A model generated the notes under the pieces. It was given only the letters and a program-made list of their open reading frames with translations. It was not told the origin of the DNA and ran no database searches. This document shows positions 12,909-25,732 of a DNA stretch of 64,000 nt, piece after piece. Where the stretch lies: the NCBI RefSeq assembly GCF_012273895.1, contig NC_052120.1:3038001-3102000 (forward strand), in the 5' to 3' direction. Source of the stretch: Zerene cesonia (Eukaryota; Arthropoda; Insecta; Lepidoptera; Pieridae). The stretch's first letter is position 1. Each line of letters opens with the position of its first letter. The position numbers and the translations under genes are program-made.

Positions 12909-14040
12909 AAAAATGAGTCAGGAGATTTAGCTGATCAATCTAATTATAGGCCTGTTCTCTGGACACCGTGATTGCTAAGGTTCTAGATAGTCTCCTCAAT
13001 ACGCAACTTCATAATTACATTGATTTGCACCAAAATCAGTTGGGCTTTCGTAGGGGGCTTTCGACAGAGAGTGCAGTGCTATCCCTTAAGTGGGCTGTAA
13101 AGTACTATGCGGATGGAAACACACCAACATACGCGTGCTTCTTCGACTTGTCCAAGGCCTTTGATTTGGTCTCCTACGATCTTCTATGGAACAAATTAAA
13201 GAAAGCGGGAGTGCCTAGTATACTGATTAACACATCAAAATGTTGGTATGCAGGGCAGGTGAATCAGGTCAGGTGGGCTGGTGTTTTATCGGAAGTTGGA
13301 ATGCGGAGTAAGACAGGGAGGGTTAACGTCTCCTATGTTTTTCAACCTATACATAAATGACTTGATAGAGGCACTTAGTAGTGAGAGAGTCGGTTGTCTT
13401 ATTGACGGAGTTTGTGTCAACAATATAAGTTATGCTGACGACATGGTACTCCTAAGTGCCTCGACTGAGAAGTCTCATAAATATATGGGAGAAATATGTA
13501 GGTCATCATGGGTTAGTTTACAATACCGCCAAAAGTGAATTCATGGTTTTTGAGGCGGGTGGACGTCGATGTACTCAAAATATTCCTCCCGTCATGTTAA
13601 ACGGAGTTAAATTAAAGAGGGTTTTTAAATTTAAATATTTAGGACACATCCTATCACCTAGCCTCAAAGACGATGAAGATATTGAGAGAGAACAAAGGGC
13701 ACTGTCGGTTAGAGCAAATATGATAGCTCGCAGATTTGCACGTTGTTCCAAAGAAGTGAAATTAACCCTATTTCTTGCTTATTGTACATCGTTTTACACG
13801 TGTAGTGTGTGGGCTAATCACGCTCGACGATCCTACAGTGCTTCTAGAGTACAATACAACAATGCGTTCTGATATCTACTGGGGCTGCCTCGTTTCTGTA
13901 GTGCTTCAGGGATGTTTGCAGAAGCACGTGTTAACTGTTTTTACACTACAATCCGTAAGAGATGCATACCCCTGGTGCGCCGGGTGCGAGACAGTCCCAA
14001 TACAATTTTAAAATGTATTGCAAGTAGATTAGATTGTTGA
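12909..14040 (+). pseudogene. Non-LTR retrotransposon (LINE) reverse transcriptase, decayed
   Basis: A run of reverse-transcriptase blocks spread over three frames. First, SNYRP at about 12933-12956. A shift follows into 12968-13360, with NQLGFRRGLSTES and the motif-A core FDLSKAFD. A further shift into the 13281-13538 frame gives VRQGGLTSPMFFNLYIND (motif B) and SYADDMVLL (motif C catalytic YADD). A last shift into the frame at 13456 gives the thumb block KFKYLGHILSP and TSFYTCSVWANHARR; an in-frame TGA at 13870-13872 interrupts this, and the frame then runs on (LLGLPRF, LVRRVRDSP) to TGA at 14038-14040. The upstream endonuclease half is missing, so it is 5'-truncated as well as frameshifted and cannot be active. 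It lies on the opposite strand to the beat gene. Clade not assigned. Confidence 0.88.
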
Positions 14041-16066
14041 TATGTAAACCATTGCTGTAAAATATTTGCATCAATGGTATAAAATAGGATAATTTCTAAT
14101 TTCATGTACTAACACAGTTATTAAGCATATTGTTACTAACAAAATGAGTCTTCATAGTTGCTCGATTAAATATATAATAATATATTATTATTTTTGTTTT
14201 CATGTACTTTTATACATCTCGGGTTTTAACCAGTTAGTGATCTATTACGGGCCTAAGCCAAATAAATATATTCATTTACTGCTAAAATTAGGAATTAATA
14301 TTATCTAGCGATTCCCTACACATGTCTGTTTGTAAGAACTTTCTGAATATCCTACATGTATTTAAAATAACTGCTTTTTGCATATTAATAATAGTATTCG
14401 ATGGAAAATACAAGGCTTATAATGAACAATGTAACTGTTTAGTATAATTATTATAATAAAAAAAATAAAATAAAATGTCAGCTGGTTATGTCGCGGTGGA
14501 ATGATCAGCCTGAAGAGTGTACGAAGTTGTTAGACGGAAGCATCCATCACTTACTAGATCCTTTTAATACATGTGTTACTGTAAACATTCAACCGCAATG
14601 TGTCAATTTAATCGATTAATTGTCTGCATTTCATGAAAGCTTTTGTATTGATAAAAATAATCAAAAAATCGTGCAAATTTATACGATGAACTAGCTATTG
14701 ACAGCAGATGAGTCAGTTCAGTCAGCGTTTTCGACCCCGTACGGATATAGCAAAAAAGCATAAAAGCAAATGTAATTCTTAAAAAATGTATACAGCACTG
14801 AAGTGGACGTAGCATTATGTAGGTATATGTTACGGTACAGTTTAAAACATAGATTAGACTTAGATTATAAACGAAGAAAGGAAAAATATTCTCGAAATAA
14901 CAATCTGTCTAAAAAGTGTGATCTTACGGATCATTTGTATATGTTTTCGTGATATAAGAAAAAATACTAGAGGTCCAGAAAGGTGGGAGAGCTAGTAGCA
15001 GTATATTCTGTTTGCATACAATAAGCTATGATTAAAGCATAGGTACTGAAATACATTAATTAAATATTAATGACGAGCTGCTATTTTCATCAAAATTTGC
15101 ATAAAATGTTTGCATAGCTCATCAGAATGCTGATGAATGTTTTCAAACCTTCAACTAATAAATTAAACCACATCAATCACCGGGAAAAAGTAATTAGATG
15201 TTATTGAACTAATGGGGTACTTGAAAACTTTTCCATTTAATAACTAAGCACATTATAAATAAAATAACTCCTCTTACAAAAGGGCACCGACGTCGTTGGG
15301 GGAAGGTAACACTCTATGTTCTGAATATAATGAGAGCAATTTCCAATCAAACTCAATTTTAATGAAAACTCACGGATTTACAGAGTAACGTAACCAAAAA
15401 AAAATACAATCGAATTGGGAACCTCCTTTGATTTGGGGACGTCGGTTAATTATTTCATATAATTACGAACTTATGTAATATTCTATGACTAATATGTTTC
15501 TTATATTGCGAAACTATATATTTAATGTAAGTGCACAAAACAGGGGGAATTTACATTTGTAATAATGATAATATATTGTGAAGACGGATTTAAACCTATA
15601 ATAATAATAATATACGTTAATATTTATAAAGTTATTAATAAGTAACAACGTATACAAATTGACTTTTACTCCCTCTCCCAAGGGATCCGTGCTGAAGATC
15701 GGATCTCAGACTTAACTTACATAATAACAACTCAATCAAACTCAAACTGATACCGATTCCTTAATATAGTAATTTCACGATGACAACAAACATGCGCTAC
15801 ATGTTGGTATGAAGAAATGTAGTAATACAAGACCTTACAGAGTAGACATTCACACTCATAAATATATCATAAATATATGATATATTGGGTGTCCACTCTA
15901 AATCTTTAATTCTCTATCTAATTGAGGACGGCGACAGATGCACGACTAATTGTGGCAAATGCTAATGAACGACGCTTAGCATCAGGTGACGCCCGATAGT
16001 TTGCTTTGGGTTATAAATGCTTGTTATTTTTATTTTGTCTTGTATTTCTTATATAGATAAGATCTA
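14041..16066. other. LINE 3' flank and AT-rich DNA
   Basis: The first 230 bp or so, to about 14270 (GGGCCTAAGCCAAATAAATA), may be the 3' UTR of the LINE remnant. Nothing else recognised. Confidence 0.5.
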
Positions 16067-16270
16067 TCTATACTAATATTATGAAGCTGAAGAGTTTGTT
16101 TGTTTGTTTTAACGCACTAATCTCAGGAACTACTGGTCCGATTTGAAAAATTCTTTCAGTGTTTGATAGCCCATTTATTGAGGAGGATATATGCACAATG
16201 TATGTATAATGTGGGGGGCGGCTTGTGGTAATTATACATTTACCTTACATACTGCACTTTACGTATTTAT
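16067..16270 (+). mobile_element. Helitron-like dispersed repeat, variant
   Basis: Starts TCTATACTAATATTATGAAG and continues with GAGTTTGTTTGTTTGTTTTAA, then CTCAGGAACTACTGGTCCGA. This is a widespread lepidopteran repeat start. The distal end is unclear and no CTAG end was found. Confidence 0.6.
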
Positions 16271-19200
16271 ACTAGCTGTTAATAAGTCGATATTGTCAGC
16301 CTGAATTATCTTATTTACCTAGTTGTTCTCAAACTCGGCTTCTCTTGCACATAGAAACCCAACTTTGAAAGAAATTTTTGAAATCGGTCCAGTAGCTTTA
16401 GAGATTAAGGTGTTCAAATAAGCAAATAACAAGATTTATCCCGATTTTAGTACGTTTTACCCTTGTACAATTTAATCTGTTAACTGTTACTGTCCTATTT
16501 CTTTATTTTCTGGTTATTTTGTAAAAATAGCACTCACTCGAATAAAAATCGAGTATAACAACCATATTTGTTATATGTGATGATATAATGTATATGCAAA
16601 TACAAAATTCATACGCTTATCTTTTAAATATTACAATAACTTATCAAGACGCAAGATAAAACAGAATATTAACATATAAAAAGATAATTTAAAATGGTAC
16701 ATTTGTACCCAGTTCCAGAATATAAAATAAACTAGGTAGCAAGTCATCCAACAAATTTCATAGCGCGTGAACATCCCCTAACCAAATTTAAGACGACCAC
16801 TTTACAAAGACCTCTTAAACTTTCATGATATGACACATAAAAGTGCACTGCTTACATAAAATTAGGGTTATCAATTTTAAAGTAGATAATTTATACAAGT
16901 TATGTTTAAGTATCTATATTACGTAATTGATTTTATTAAGGTGTATTTATTTTAAATAATTTACTATGTACCAATTGTCTCGCAGAGTAAGTCTACACTT
17001 ATTTTAATCATACAAAATAATATTCCTCTACTAAATTTAATAATATTATTATCATTAATATTTAAAAACTTATAGATGAGCTTTATGAATCAATGAGTTG
17101 TAACATTATGCAAAACATACGACCGGCACGGAACTATAATTTATAGCTTTCAATCGAAAATATATTAAAAACAAAGTTGATATAAACCTATTTCGCAAAT
17201 TGTACGAAAATAACAACATTATTACGATTTATAGTCAATTGCGTATATTCCGCCATTGTATAAATTCTCCACGCACACCCCTGCAGCTGAGGTCAGGATA
17301 AACTGGAGATATCAGCCACTACATTCTAGTTGGGGAGACGCGACCAGACGGCGCCAAATTTTATGACTCACTTTTGCCAAAATACGTACAGATTCAGTGC
17401 ATTTTCCACTACAAAATCTATCCTCTGTAGATACTGTATTGTTTTTACCCTACTGTCTGAAGGAGGGTATTGTTTCTCAAGCGTGTATATTATTATGTAT
17501 ATATATATATTTATGAATGTATGTCAATTTTTTACGCACGCCCTAAGTGTCGTTGTAATTATTCCCAATGTGGTAGTGAGATAGGCTATATCCAATTTAC
17601 ATTATCAAAATGGCGTCCGCATTTTTTTACCCTAACATAGTATGGATGTCAAATAAAACGTGACCTAAAACTATAAAACTAAAATAATTGCAATAAAACC
17701 CAAAAGTTAGCAATCGGATTTTTTGTTCCTAAAATGTTTTTTTTTTTTTTTTGTTTCTAAATAGTTTTTCGCTGTTGTTACGGACGATAAATCTGATCTA
17801 TGCAAAATGTAGTACGCTGTATGTGCAAGAACATTCTAGAGATTGAAAAAGGTTATACCACACATTGAATTACATTTTCAACTTTGCACATGAATTCACT
17901 TACCGAGCACGTAGCATTTCCAATTCCTCGTAGCCTTCATCGATATAATAAAAATAGCATACTATTCGTACATCTCGTAATAATATAAATGTGTTTACGC
18001 TTTTATACTTTGAATGGTGCTATAACACCTCCGCAATTATACCTTCTTCTTGGCATCTCCAAATTCCGTTTTCTCTGAAACGGTTAAATTACTATTACTA
18101 AAATCGTTGCTACCCAAAAAAAACACTTCTACAAAATACCAATAAAAATCATGTAAGCTCCATAACTGATTCTTTAACTTAAATGATATAAATATTGGCT
18201 GTCAGTTGATGATTAATTCTTTTGCAAAAGAAACAAATCTCACAGTATTCAATACTGCGAATCAATAGTTCCTCCCCAAATTCACTAAACATAACTGTGG
18301 GGGAGTTAACAATATATAGTCGAATGCCGTATATAGCGAGGGTGCAAATGCTGTGATTAATAAAATCATCCGATCATAAAATATTTATACTCCGTAAGAA
18401 ACGTAAGTAATGTGTACACATAAAATTAATATTGACCAAAATTGGCAGACGTTTCAACAGTTGAGATTCAATGTATGTTCATTCCTTCATAAACAACGTG
18501 ATACTACAAACGTTTTTATACACACTTTATAAAAATATGTTTAAAGGATAACAATCTTCATAGCACAAATTTTATGAGAAGGTGAGCGCATAAACTAGGT
18601 AAACCTGTCAAATGAGTCGTTCCCGCTGCTCGCTTTAGTTCACAGATAGCATACATAAAATTAAGGTAATACGCTACCAGCATTTTTCTTTAAATCTTCA
18701 CTTTTTACCTCATTATGAGACAGATGTCCAACTATACCTCTAGTGTTGCTTATAAGGTTGCTAAGTGTAGGTATTTATAAATATTAAACTACTTACTATT
18801 TTATATCTGATATATGTTTATGCTAAATCTACTATTCAAATTAATATAATGCTTAACTACGAAGCTGTTGGTTGGTGTTCGTGTTTTCCGTTTCTCATTT
18901 TTTGTTTCAAAATATAACATGACATATGTAAAATCATAACAATGAAAATGCGAACAAATTCGTAATTCAATTACGAATCTGTTCACTTCAACTGTTAATA
19001 TTAATTTTATACAATGAAATACGGGAACAAAACTTCAAACACTTAAGTCATGCCGTACACCGTTCACCGTACAGCCATAAAACTATTTTGACTCATTTCG
19101 CCACGTTATCTTTGTGATTTCCGTACAAGCGCGAACAGGGTTGCGCATTGCGGGCCAAATATCGCGCTTTCTATAAGCTGACTTATAAATTGCTTTAATT

Positions 19201-20765
19201 TAATAGATCGCAACTGTAAACTGAGGGGTTCACCGCTTACACTCATTTTTCTCTGGGGACGCTATCGTTACATAAATAACGCCCAATTCAAAGTCAGAAA
19301 CATTCATGGAGCTCCCGACAAGATAAATACGAGTTTATTTCCTTGGGAAACGCCAAATGGCTGGGGCACACCTCCCCAAAATAAATTTAACTTTTTTAAT
19401 TTGTATTTTTCGCTTTGAACGCGAAACACGAGTGTTTGGAGTGTTTATGTTATTAAAAGGATTGGAAATATATATTTCGTATCCATTAGTACGACTTTCG
19501 TATCTGTTAACCCTTATAGTATAACAACAATAAAAATATGGTAGGTACTAGGAAAAATCTGGCTTGTGGTTTCATTATTTCTACTTTTATAAAAAAAGAA
19601 AATCGTTATATTAACAATGGCTACTCTAATATTATACTCAAATATATTATCCAAAGTTATGTTTCAGTACACTTTAATGTACTATTGATGAAAAAATTAA
19701 TGAACATAGAAAATTTTCGTAACAATTACCCTTTTTTAAATATTTTTACTAAACTCAATATATTTTCATTAATTAACCCCTCTGCCAACACGTCGACCTG
19801 TGCGTGGCTGAATTCGATAAAATTTAAGCCTTTAAAAATACGTAAATTAATTAGTGAAGAGATTCCAATTACATGTATTGATTTTAATCCCTAAATGTGT
19901 ATAACCCTAACTTTAGTATACCAGAACTAAGCTGCTTTAAACTTTTAATTAACTGCCCGCTTCTGTTTTACCAAATTTATTTTCATTTACAAAAAATAAA
20001 TCAGTGGGTAGTTTCAAATTACGAGAAAGTTGTGGGTATGTATACAATAATTTGATGATTGTGTTGAAAATATGCTCCAAAAATTAACTCGTAAAATGAA
20101 AGGTTCAAACTTGTAACCATTAAACGACCATTAGCATAAATAAATAAACACATGCTTTTGCGCTCCAAATTTATAGCTTCAATAAAATAGTACAGATAAA
20201 TAAATAATCCACGGTAAGCACGATACGAAAATAAAATATTGTAAAATGTTCACAATATAGACGTAATTTAATAGAGAATGAGAAGACATGAAAAGTGAAA
20301 TATAAAGTAACCACAACTAGCTGAAGATTTATGCGCCACAGGTGTAGTTATTGTTAAAGTTTAATAAGTCCCAACCGTAATATAGGGTTATAGTAAAGTT
20401 TTGGTAAGACGTGTGGCCTGAAATTTAATATTAATTCGTTCCAATGCCCATTGTAGATTCGCTTAAAACAAGCGGTTTAGTTTAGAGGTTGTATATATGC
20501 AAATGTTATGACCCATTCTTGTAAAGCTATTTAAAGTAAAAGCTTTCTAATTCTAGAACTCGATGAAAAAATTGTTATGAGAAAATCTAAATAGGTATAA
20601 AATACTCACGCGATGGAGTATTTGATGTTTCAACCTTTAGTGTACGTTATGAAAAACTTAGAAATTGCTTTATTGTTGTCACCTTCCCTATGTAAAACAT
20701 ACCCATTTTATATCACTAATACTCAAAAAACTTTACCTAAATCATTTTTGTTTGTATTAAATATG
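16271..20765. other. AT-rich non-coding DNA
   Basis: Contains a decayed repeat scrap at 17450-17475, a T15 run at about 17739-17753 and a mildly GC-richer patch at 19080-19270 (CGCGAACAGGGTTGCGCATT). No gene supported. Confidence 0.55.
19538..19894 (+). other. 118-codon AT-rich open frame, doubtful
   Basis: An open frame rich in Ile, Asn, Lys and Phe, as expected from AT-rich random DNA. It has no motif, signal peptide or membrane segment. Among the longest uninterrupted ATG frames in the window outside gaps and repeats, but nothing else supports it as a gene. Confidence 0.12.
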
Positions 20766-20959
20766 CTAGCTGCGCCTCGCGGTTTCACCCGCGTAAATCC
20801 GTATCCCGTAGGAATAACGGGATTAAAAGTTGCTTATATGTTATTCCAGTTGTCCAGCTGTCTACGAACAAAATTTCATTGTAATCAGTTCAGTAGTTGC
20901 GTGAAAGAGCAACAAATACACACACATCCTTGCAAACTTTCGCATTTATATTAGTAGGA
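20766..20959 (-). mobile_element. Lep1-type Helitron
   Basis: Runs from CTAGCTGCGCCTCGCGG to TATTAGTAGGA. It is about 194 bp, slightly shorter than other copies through small deletions (for example GTAGTTGCGTG in place of GTAGTTTTTGCGTG). The 3' flanking base is not the usual T. A 113-aa frame read through it on the plus strand is incidental. Confidence 0.88.
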
Positions 20960-23930
20960 TTATCGCAATCAGCGAGGTCGAAACTCGTTTGAAAAATACA
21001 ACATTCTACATCATCAGGATTCTTTGACGGCTAAAATTTTATTAAAAGATTATCTTTCTTTTCTAACAATATTTCGACAAAAAAAGTAATGGATGCTTCA
21101 TAAAATATCTTTTCCTTACCTTCTACAAAACACAGCTTTTGTTCAGCAAGACATTTTTCATCCACAATGAAGGAATGAAAAACACGAAGAGGGTAGAACC
21201 AAGTGTTAGAAGTTTTACATATAAACGAATCCAGTATTACAATTTTCATTTTAGAGATTTCTTCCGCAATTTCCTCAGAAACAAAGGTACACGGTTGCCT
21301 TTATGTGCATAATGCTATCTTTCTGAATGTTTATTTGGATTGTGTCTATATAAGCCAGCTCCTTGCCTTGATACAGCGCTTAAAACAGAAAATAAACATT
21401 AATAAAACAATTTTTTCCCTACAAACCACCCAAAACCAAATGTTAAAGCAACAAAATATTAAAGAACATAACAGAAATATATAACAATACTAAAAAATCA
21501 CTAACAAACTGCTGTAGGCGTATGAATAATTGAAGTGGTCATTCGTCGAACGGTTATTTTTCTATTTTCAGTGCAAAATGCTTTTGTATGGAAAAAGCTT
21601 ACATCAAAATTCTTATACATGACGTTATCAACGTCATCAAAAAATTTAGGTACCTACGAGTAATAACTTTCATTAAAACGAATCGATGAATATCTGTAGG
21701 ATTTTGATCATGAGTTTACATTAATATCTTTGTTTTTAAGCGGTTGAACGCTCGCAGCTTTAGATGTAGGTAATGATAAAAATTGTATGTGCTTATAAGA
21801 AAAAATATTCAATGGAATTTGACTATTTTAATCAGAATTTCTATGCGAACAGAACTTGAGAACAAATTAAGACGTCCACGTAACTATTGTTTGAATGAGT
21901 TTTTAATTAAAATTGTTTTTACTCTGTGATTTGAAATGTACAATTTTTTTTTATTCAAATTCATAAATAATGAAAGTTGCTAGAATAAAAAGTAGATGTC
22001 ATGCTGTAAAATAAATACTACAAATATTGTAATTCTTTTATGTTTCAACTTAATACAATTTATTGAAGCTCAATTTATGACATTTTTGTGGGATGAAAAA
22101 CATTTTAACAATACAGTTTAAGCAAAAATTGTTTAATAAGTTAATAATAAGGTCTTACGCTAATACAATAACGCATAGGGGATATATAGATTAGAAACAT
22201 TAAACAAAATCAGGTACAAAAAGAAAAGAAATTTATATTTTTGTATTTCATTTAATGAAATACATAAATTCGGGTTGGCACAACTACAAAGTAGGTATCA
22301 ACAATCCAAATATAGAGAAGAATTTTTCAGTCGTAGAAACTTCAGGACTCTTGCTTCTATTATTTCAGTACAACAATGACGTCATGATTGCGTACTATCT
22401 GATCACATTGCTACTACTCTTTTTTGTTTATTTTAAAATGGTTTCCTCAAATGTCTTGACAAGCGCACAAATTTTGTAAAAAAGAATATTTTCATAGCAA
22501 ATAATTTATGTGCTTTTTTCTTAAACATATACATATTATTGTAATAAAATACGTATTTTTGCTTAAAACGTTAAAAACTATGCTTTAAATTCGCCTTGAC
22601 TTAATATCTCATAAAATCATAGTTTGCACAAAACATTTAACACAGATGCATAGATAATTAAAATATCCTTAAACAAACGCAAGACGGATAAAAGTGCAAA
22701 AAAATTGGAGAATGGAAAAGAAAATTAATATAATAGAAAGCGTTTCAAGCAGATGTTGTTATAAGACAGAAATAAGGCAAAGAAAAAACATTCCGTATTT
22801 AGCACAATACTTTTGTAATAAAATCAAAAGCAAGCTTGAGTAACTACACTTTCTATTTTAAAGCCGAAAAAGTTATAAAATTGTTCACTTTTGTTACAAT
22901 ACGAAAATTATGTACCATTGAATTCATTGTGTTAATTTTAAAATGATATATTGTTAGAGTGTTTATCTAGAGTATTCAATGTAGTTACCTATTGGTTCGA
23001 AGCCGTTTTGAACTAATGTTTCATTGGATTAGGATGTCTAATAAAAGTTCAACTCCTGCCTAAGACACCCAAATAACTCATTCAAAATTTATAATGTAAC
23101 GACCAAAAAAACTGTAACTCTCCGAAAACTTTTTCGTTAACCGTAATTATTTTCGTGGAAATTTACTTCGTCCCAATTAGCTAGGGAAACATTAAATATT
23201 ATATATTGCAATCAATATTTTAAACATAGCAACCGTTGTAGGTTTTAGAATACATTGAAAAATATATAAAAAAATTGCCAGTTATTATTCATTCAATAAT
23301 ATAAGTACTCTACGATCGGAACGTCAGACAATATACAAATATTAAAAACAATAGATGCATAATACTAAGGATATATAAGAATAATCATAATATAAACATT
23401 ATCAAGTACATTGACCCCTAGCCATGTTACTTTTAATCCTTTTTGGTGACACGAGTGCCTTGAAGCACGACTGTACAAACGACCATTTTTCTTTATTTAT
23501 CTAAAACACTAGCAAAACATTTGTTTTAAACACTCGTCTCTTCTAATTCAGTTTATATTTTGCTATTATTGCATTCAATTTTTGTTTATATTCACGTAGC
23601 TCTTTTGAAAACCAATCATTCAACTCACATCGAATACATTTTCTGCGCAAATTAGAAATATCAACAATTTATTATCTATGCTTCGAAACAATGTTCTACT
23701 TTTAAACTGAGTGTTAATTTTGAATTAATCGAAATGTTGAAGTAACGTGTGATCAGATAATATGCGCCATGATGAATATATTAATATTAACACGTTTATC
23801 TCATAACATATGTAATAATGAAGGCTATAATTCCTAGACGTTTGTACAGCGCTTGATGTGACGTCCCTCGTTTTCCTGAACCATCTGTAAGAAAAAAATA
23901 AAATAATCAACAATTAGCCCCACGATATAA
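20960..23930. other. AT-rich non-coding DNA
   Basis: Several short open frames on both strands (21031-21249, 21203-21484, 22255-22479) without motifs. Nothing recognised. Confidence 0.55.
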
Positions 23931-24275
23931 TCACACTAATATTATAAATGTGAAAGTTTGTTTGTTTGGATGTTAGTCCGTCAATCTCGCTGAAACTACT
24001 AAACGGATTTTGACGAAATTTGGTATACAGTCAGGGTATGAGCTGACTTGGATGATAGGATAGTTTTTATCCAAATTAAATGCTTCCTTGAGATCAAAGA
24101 GAAATCTTGATATCCGGGCGGTCTAGTAATAATTAATAGCCTATTTGATCTTGAGTCTTTTTAACCGTCGCTTCAAAAAATCGAAAGATGCTCTCGATTT
24201 GTAGCGTACCTTTTTACCCGACTGCGTTACAAAGAGGGCAATGGTTTTTTACCGTATTTTTGTGTGTCTTTTTTT
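23931..24275 (+). mobile_element. Helitron-like dispersed repeat, variant with GTTTGTTTGG head
   Basis: Starts TCACACTAATATTATAAATG, then GTTTGTTTGGATGTTAGTCC and AAACGGATTTTGACGAAATT. The stretch TTTTTACCCGACTGCGTTAC at about 24209-24275 is a block often found at the end of such lepidopteran elements, and it also appears in degraded form at 17450-17475. Boundaries approximate. Confidence 0.6.
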
Positions 24276-24620
24276 TACAATTTCAACAAAAAATTCGTAT
24301 GAGTTTTATACTGGTTAGTTAGTCACTACACCCTACACTATTAATTAAATATTCATGTTCATATTCACACGGAATCCCTTCACCACCTTCCCTTCCCACA
24401 GCAACCTTTCGAACCAATTAGGGGTTGACAAAGTGTTTCAGGCATGTGGGGTATAGTGGAAACGGTTTCTTAAATTCAAATTTAGTTTTATACAAAAATT
24501 CATTATGAAATTTTATTTGGAATCAGTGAGGTTGAACTAAGAAATAAATAATTAATCAACCGGGCATTAAGAGATACGTATTTTTTAAAAGCTATAAATG
24601 TTTATCATGTGATTATATTT

Positions 24621-24795
24621 GAAATTAATAACTTTTTAACGGATTTTAAGCGCCCGTGTCTCCCAGTGACCACGCTCGCTGTAAAGTGTTCGAAACGTCG
24701 GGTTAATAATATAATGAATAAATCGTGTTCAAAATCCGTTAAAAAGTTTTTAATTTCTAAATGTATAATACTCGCGTAAAATCAAACGCAAGAAT
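24621..24795 (+). repeat. Dispersed repeat with CCCGACGTTTCGAACAC core (copy 1)
   Basis: An inverted repeat, GAAATTAATAACTTTTTAAC at 24621 and its near-complement ending 24757, brackets a core with GTAAAGTGTTCGAAACGTCG. After the right arm it continues TAAATGTATAATACTCGCGT, shared with the other two copies, so the inverted repeat is not the true end. Confidence 0.6.
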
Positions 24796-25416
24796 ATACT
24801 ATATATTTGATTATACTATATTGTATTGACTAACAGAGGTAGAAAGCAATAAATTTTCCATCCACAAATATGGTCATCGACCGTACCTTACCACATAACA
24901 CATAATAGTCTAGTTTTCTTTTGAAACACAACTCGTTAAAATACTCACAATTTTGTATAGACCTATATAACTTTTTGCGATTTCACCTTAAAAGTTATAT
25001 AAAAAATCTTATTTGAGGAAAAAAAAACATATTCGTATCTCTAATTTAGGGTAAGTATTAATCCTGTTCAGGATCTTACAGATATCCCAGTAGAATGATA
25101 TCACCACATATCAACATATCAGCATACTCTGCTGATGCATTGTCTTTACTTCCTATGGCTTAAGTGTGACGTCACAACTTAGTGCCTTGATAGATTAAAG
25201 CATATTCCCCGCTGACAGTTTGAGACCCGCACTCCCGGGTCCGACAAAGGTTTAACTTTCACGCAGCAGGCATCCGTTAAGAAAGGATTTTGATAAATTC
25301 TACCCCCAAGGGGAAAAACAGGGATGAAAATTTGTACCATGAAAATTTCTACATATAAAATTTTAAAGTAAACGCTACTTAATTTATGTACGTGGTAATC
25401 GAGCACGCTTCGGTAC

Positions 25417-25732
25417 GAATTGGGCCTGCTCGCACGGGGAAGTACCACACCCCCACAGAAAACCGGCTTTAAATAATAGCATGTTATTGTATTTCGTACG
25501 GTGAATGGGGGAGCCGAAGGCCTATATTCTTTTCCTTATCCTTCCCAATCCTTTCCTTTATTCCTCTCGTCAATCTTTTCTTAATTCTTTCCCGATTTAA
25601 GGTCGGCAATCCATTTGTAGAAGGGTAAGGTCTGCAATTGGCCTTATGCCTCTCCAAATGTTCATGGGCAGTGGTAGCGCTTACCATCAGGCAACCAACC
25701 AGCTCAATTGCCGACTATGACATAAAAAAAAA
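25417..25732 (+). mobile_element. SINE-like retroposon, longest copy
   Basis: GGGCCTGCTCGCACGGGGAA, then CCACACCCCCACAGAAAACC, a C/T-rich middle (CCTTATCCTTCCCAATCC), TTCATGGGCAGTGGTAGCGC, and a tail CTATGACATAAAAAAAAA. Head and tail are those of a common lepidopteran retroposon. Related copies here start at 12537, 32505, 37393, 52610 and 58241; several are 5'-truncated. Confidence 0.75.

Noticed and set aside
13775..14011. 78-codon frame overlapping the LINE
   Set aside because: A shadow frame; the reverse-transcriptase C-terminal blocks continue in another frame through an in-frame TGA.
20613..20954. 113-codon plus-strand frame
   Set aside because: Its second half is the reverse of the Helitron at 20766-20959.
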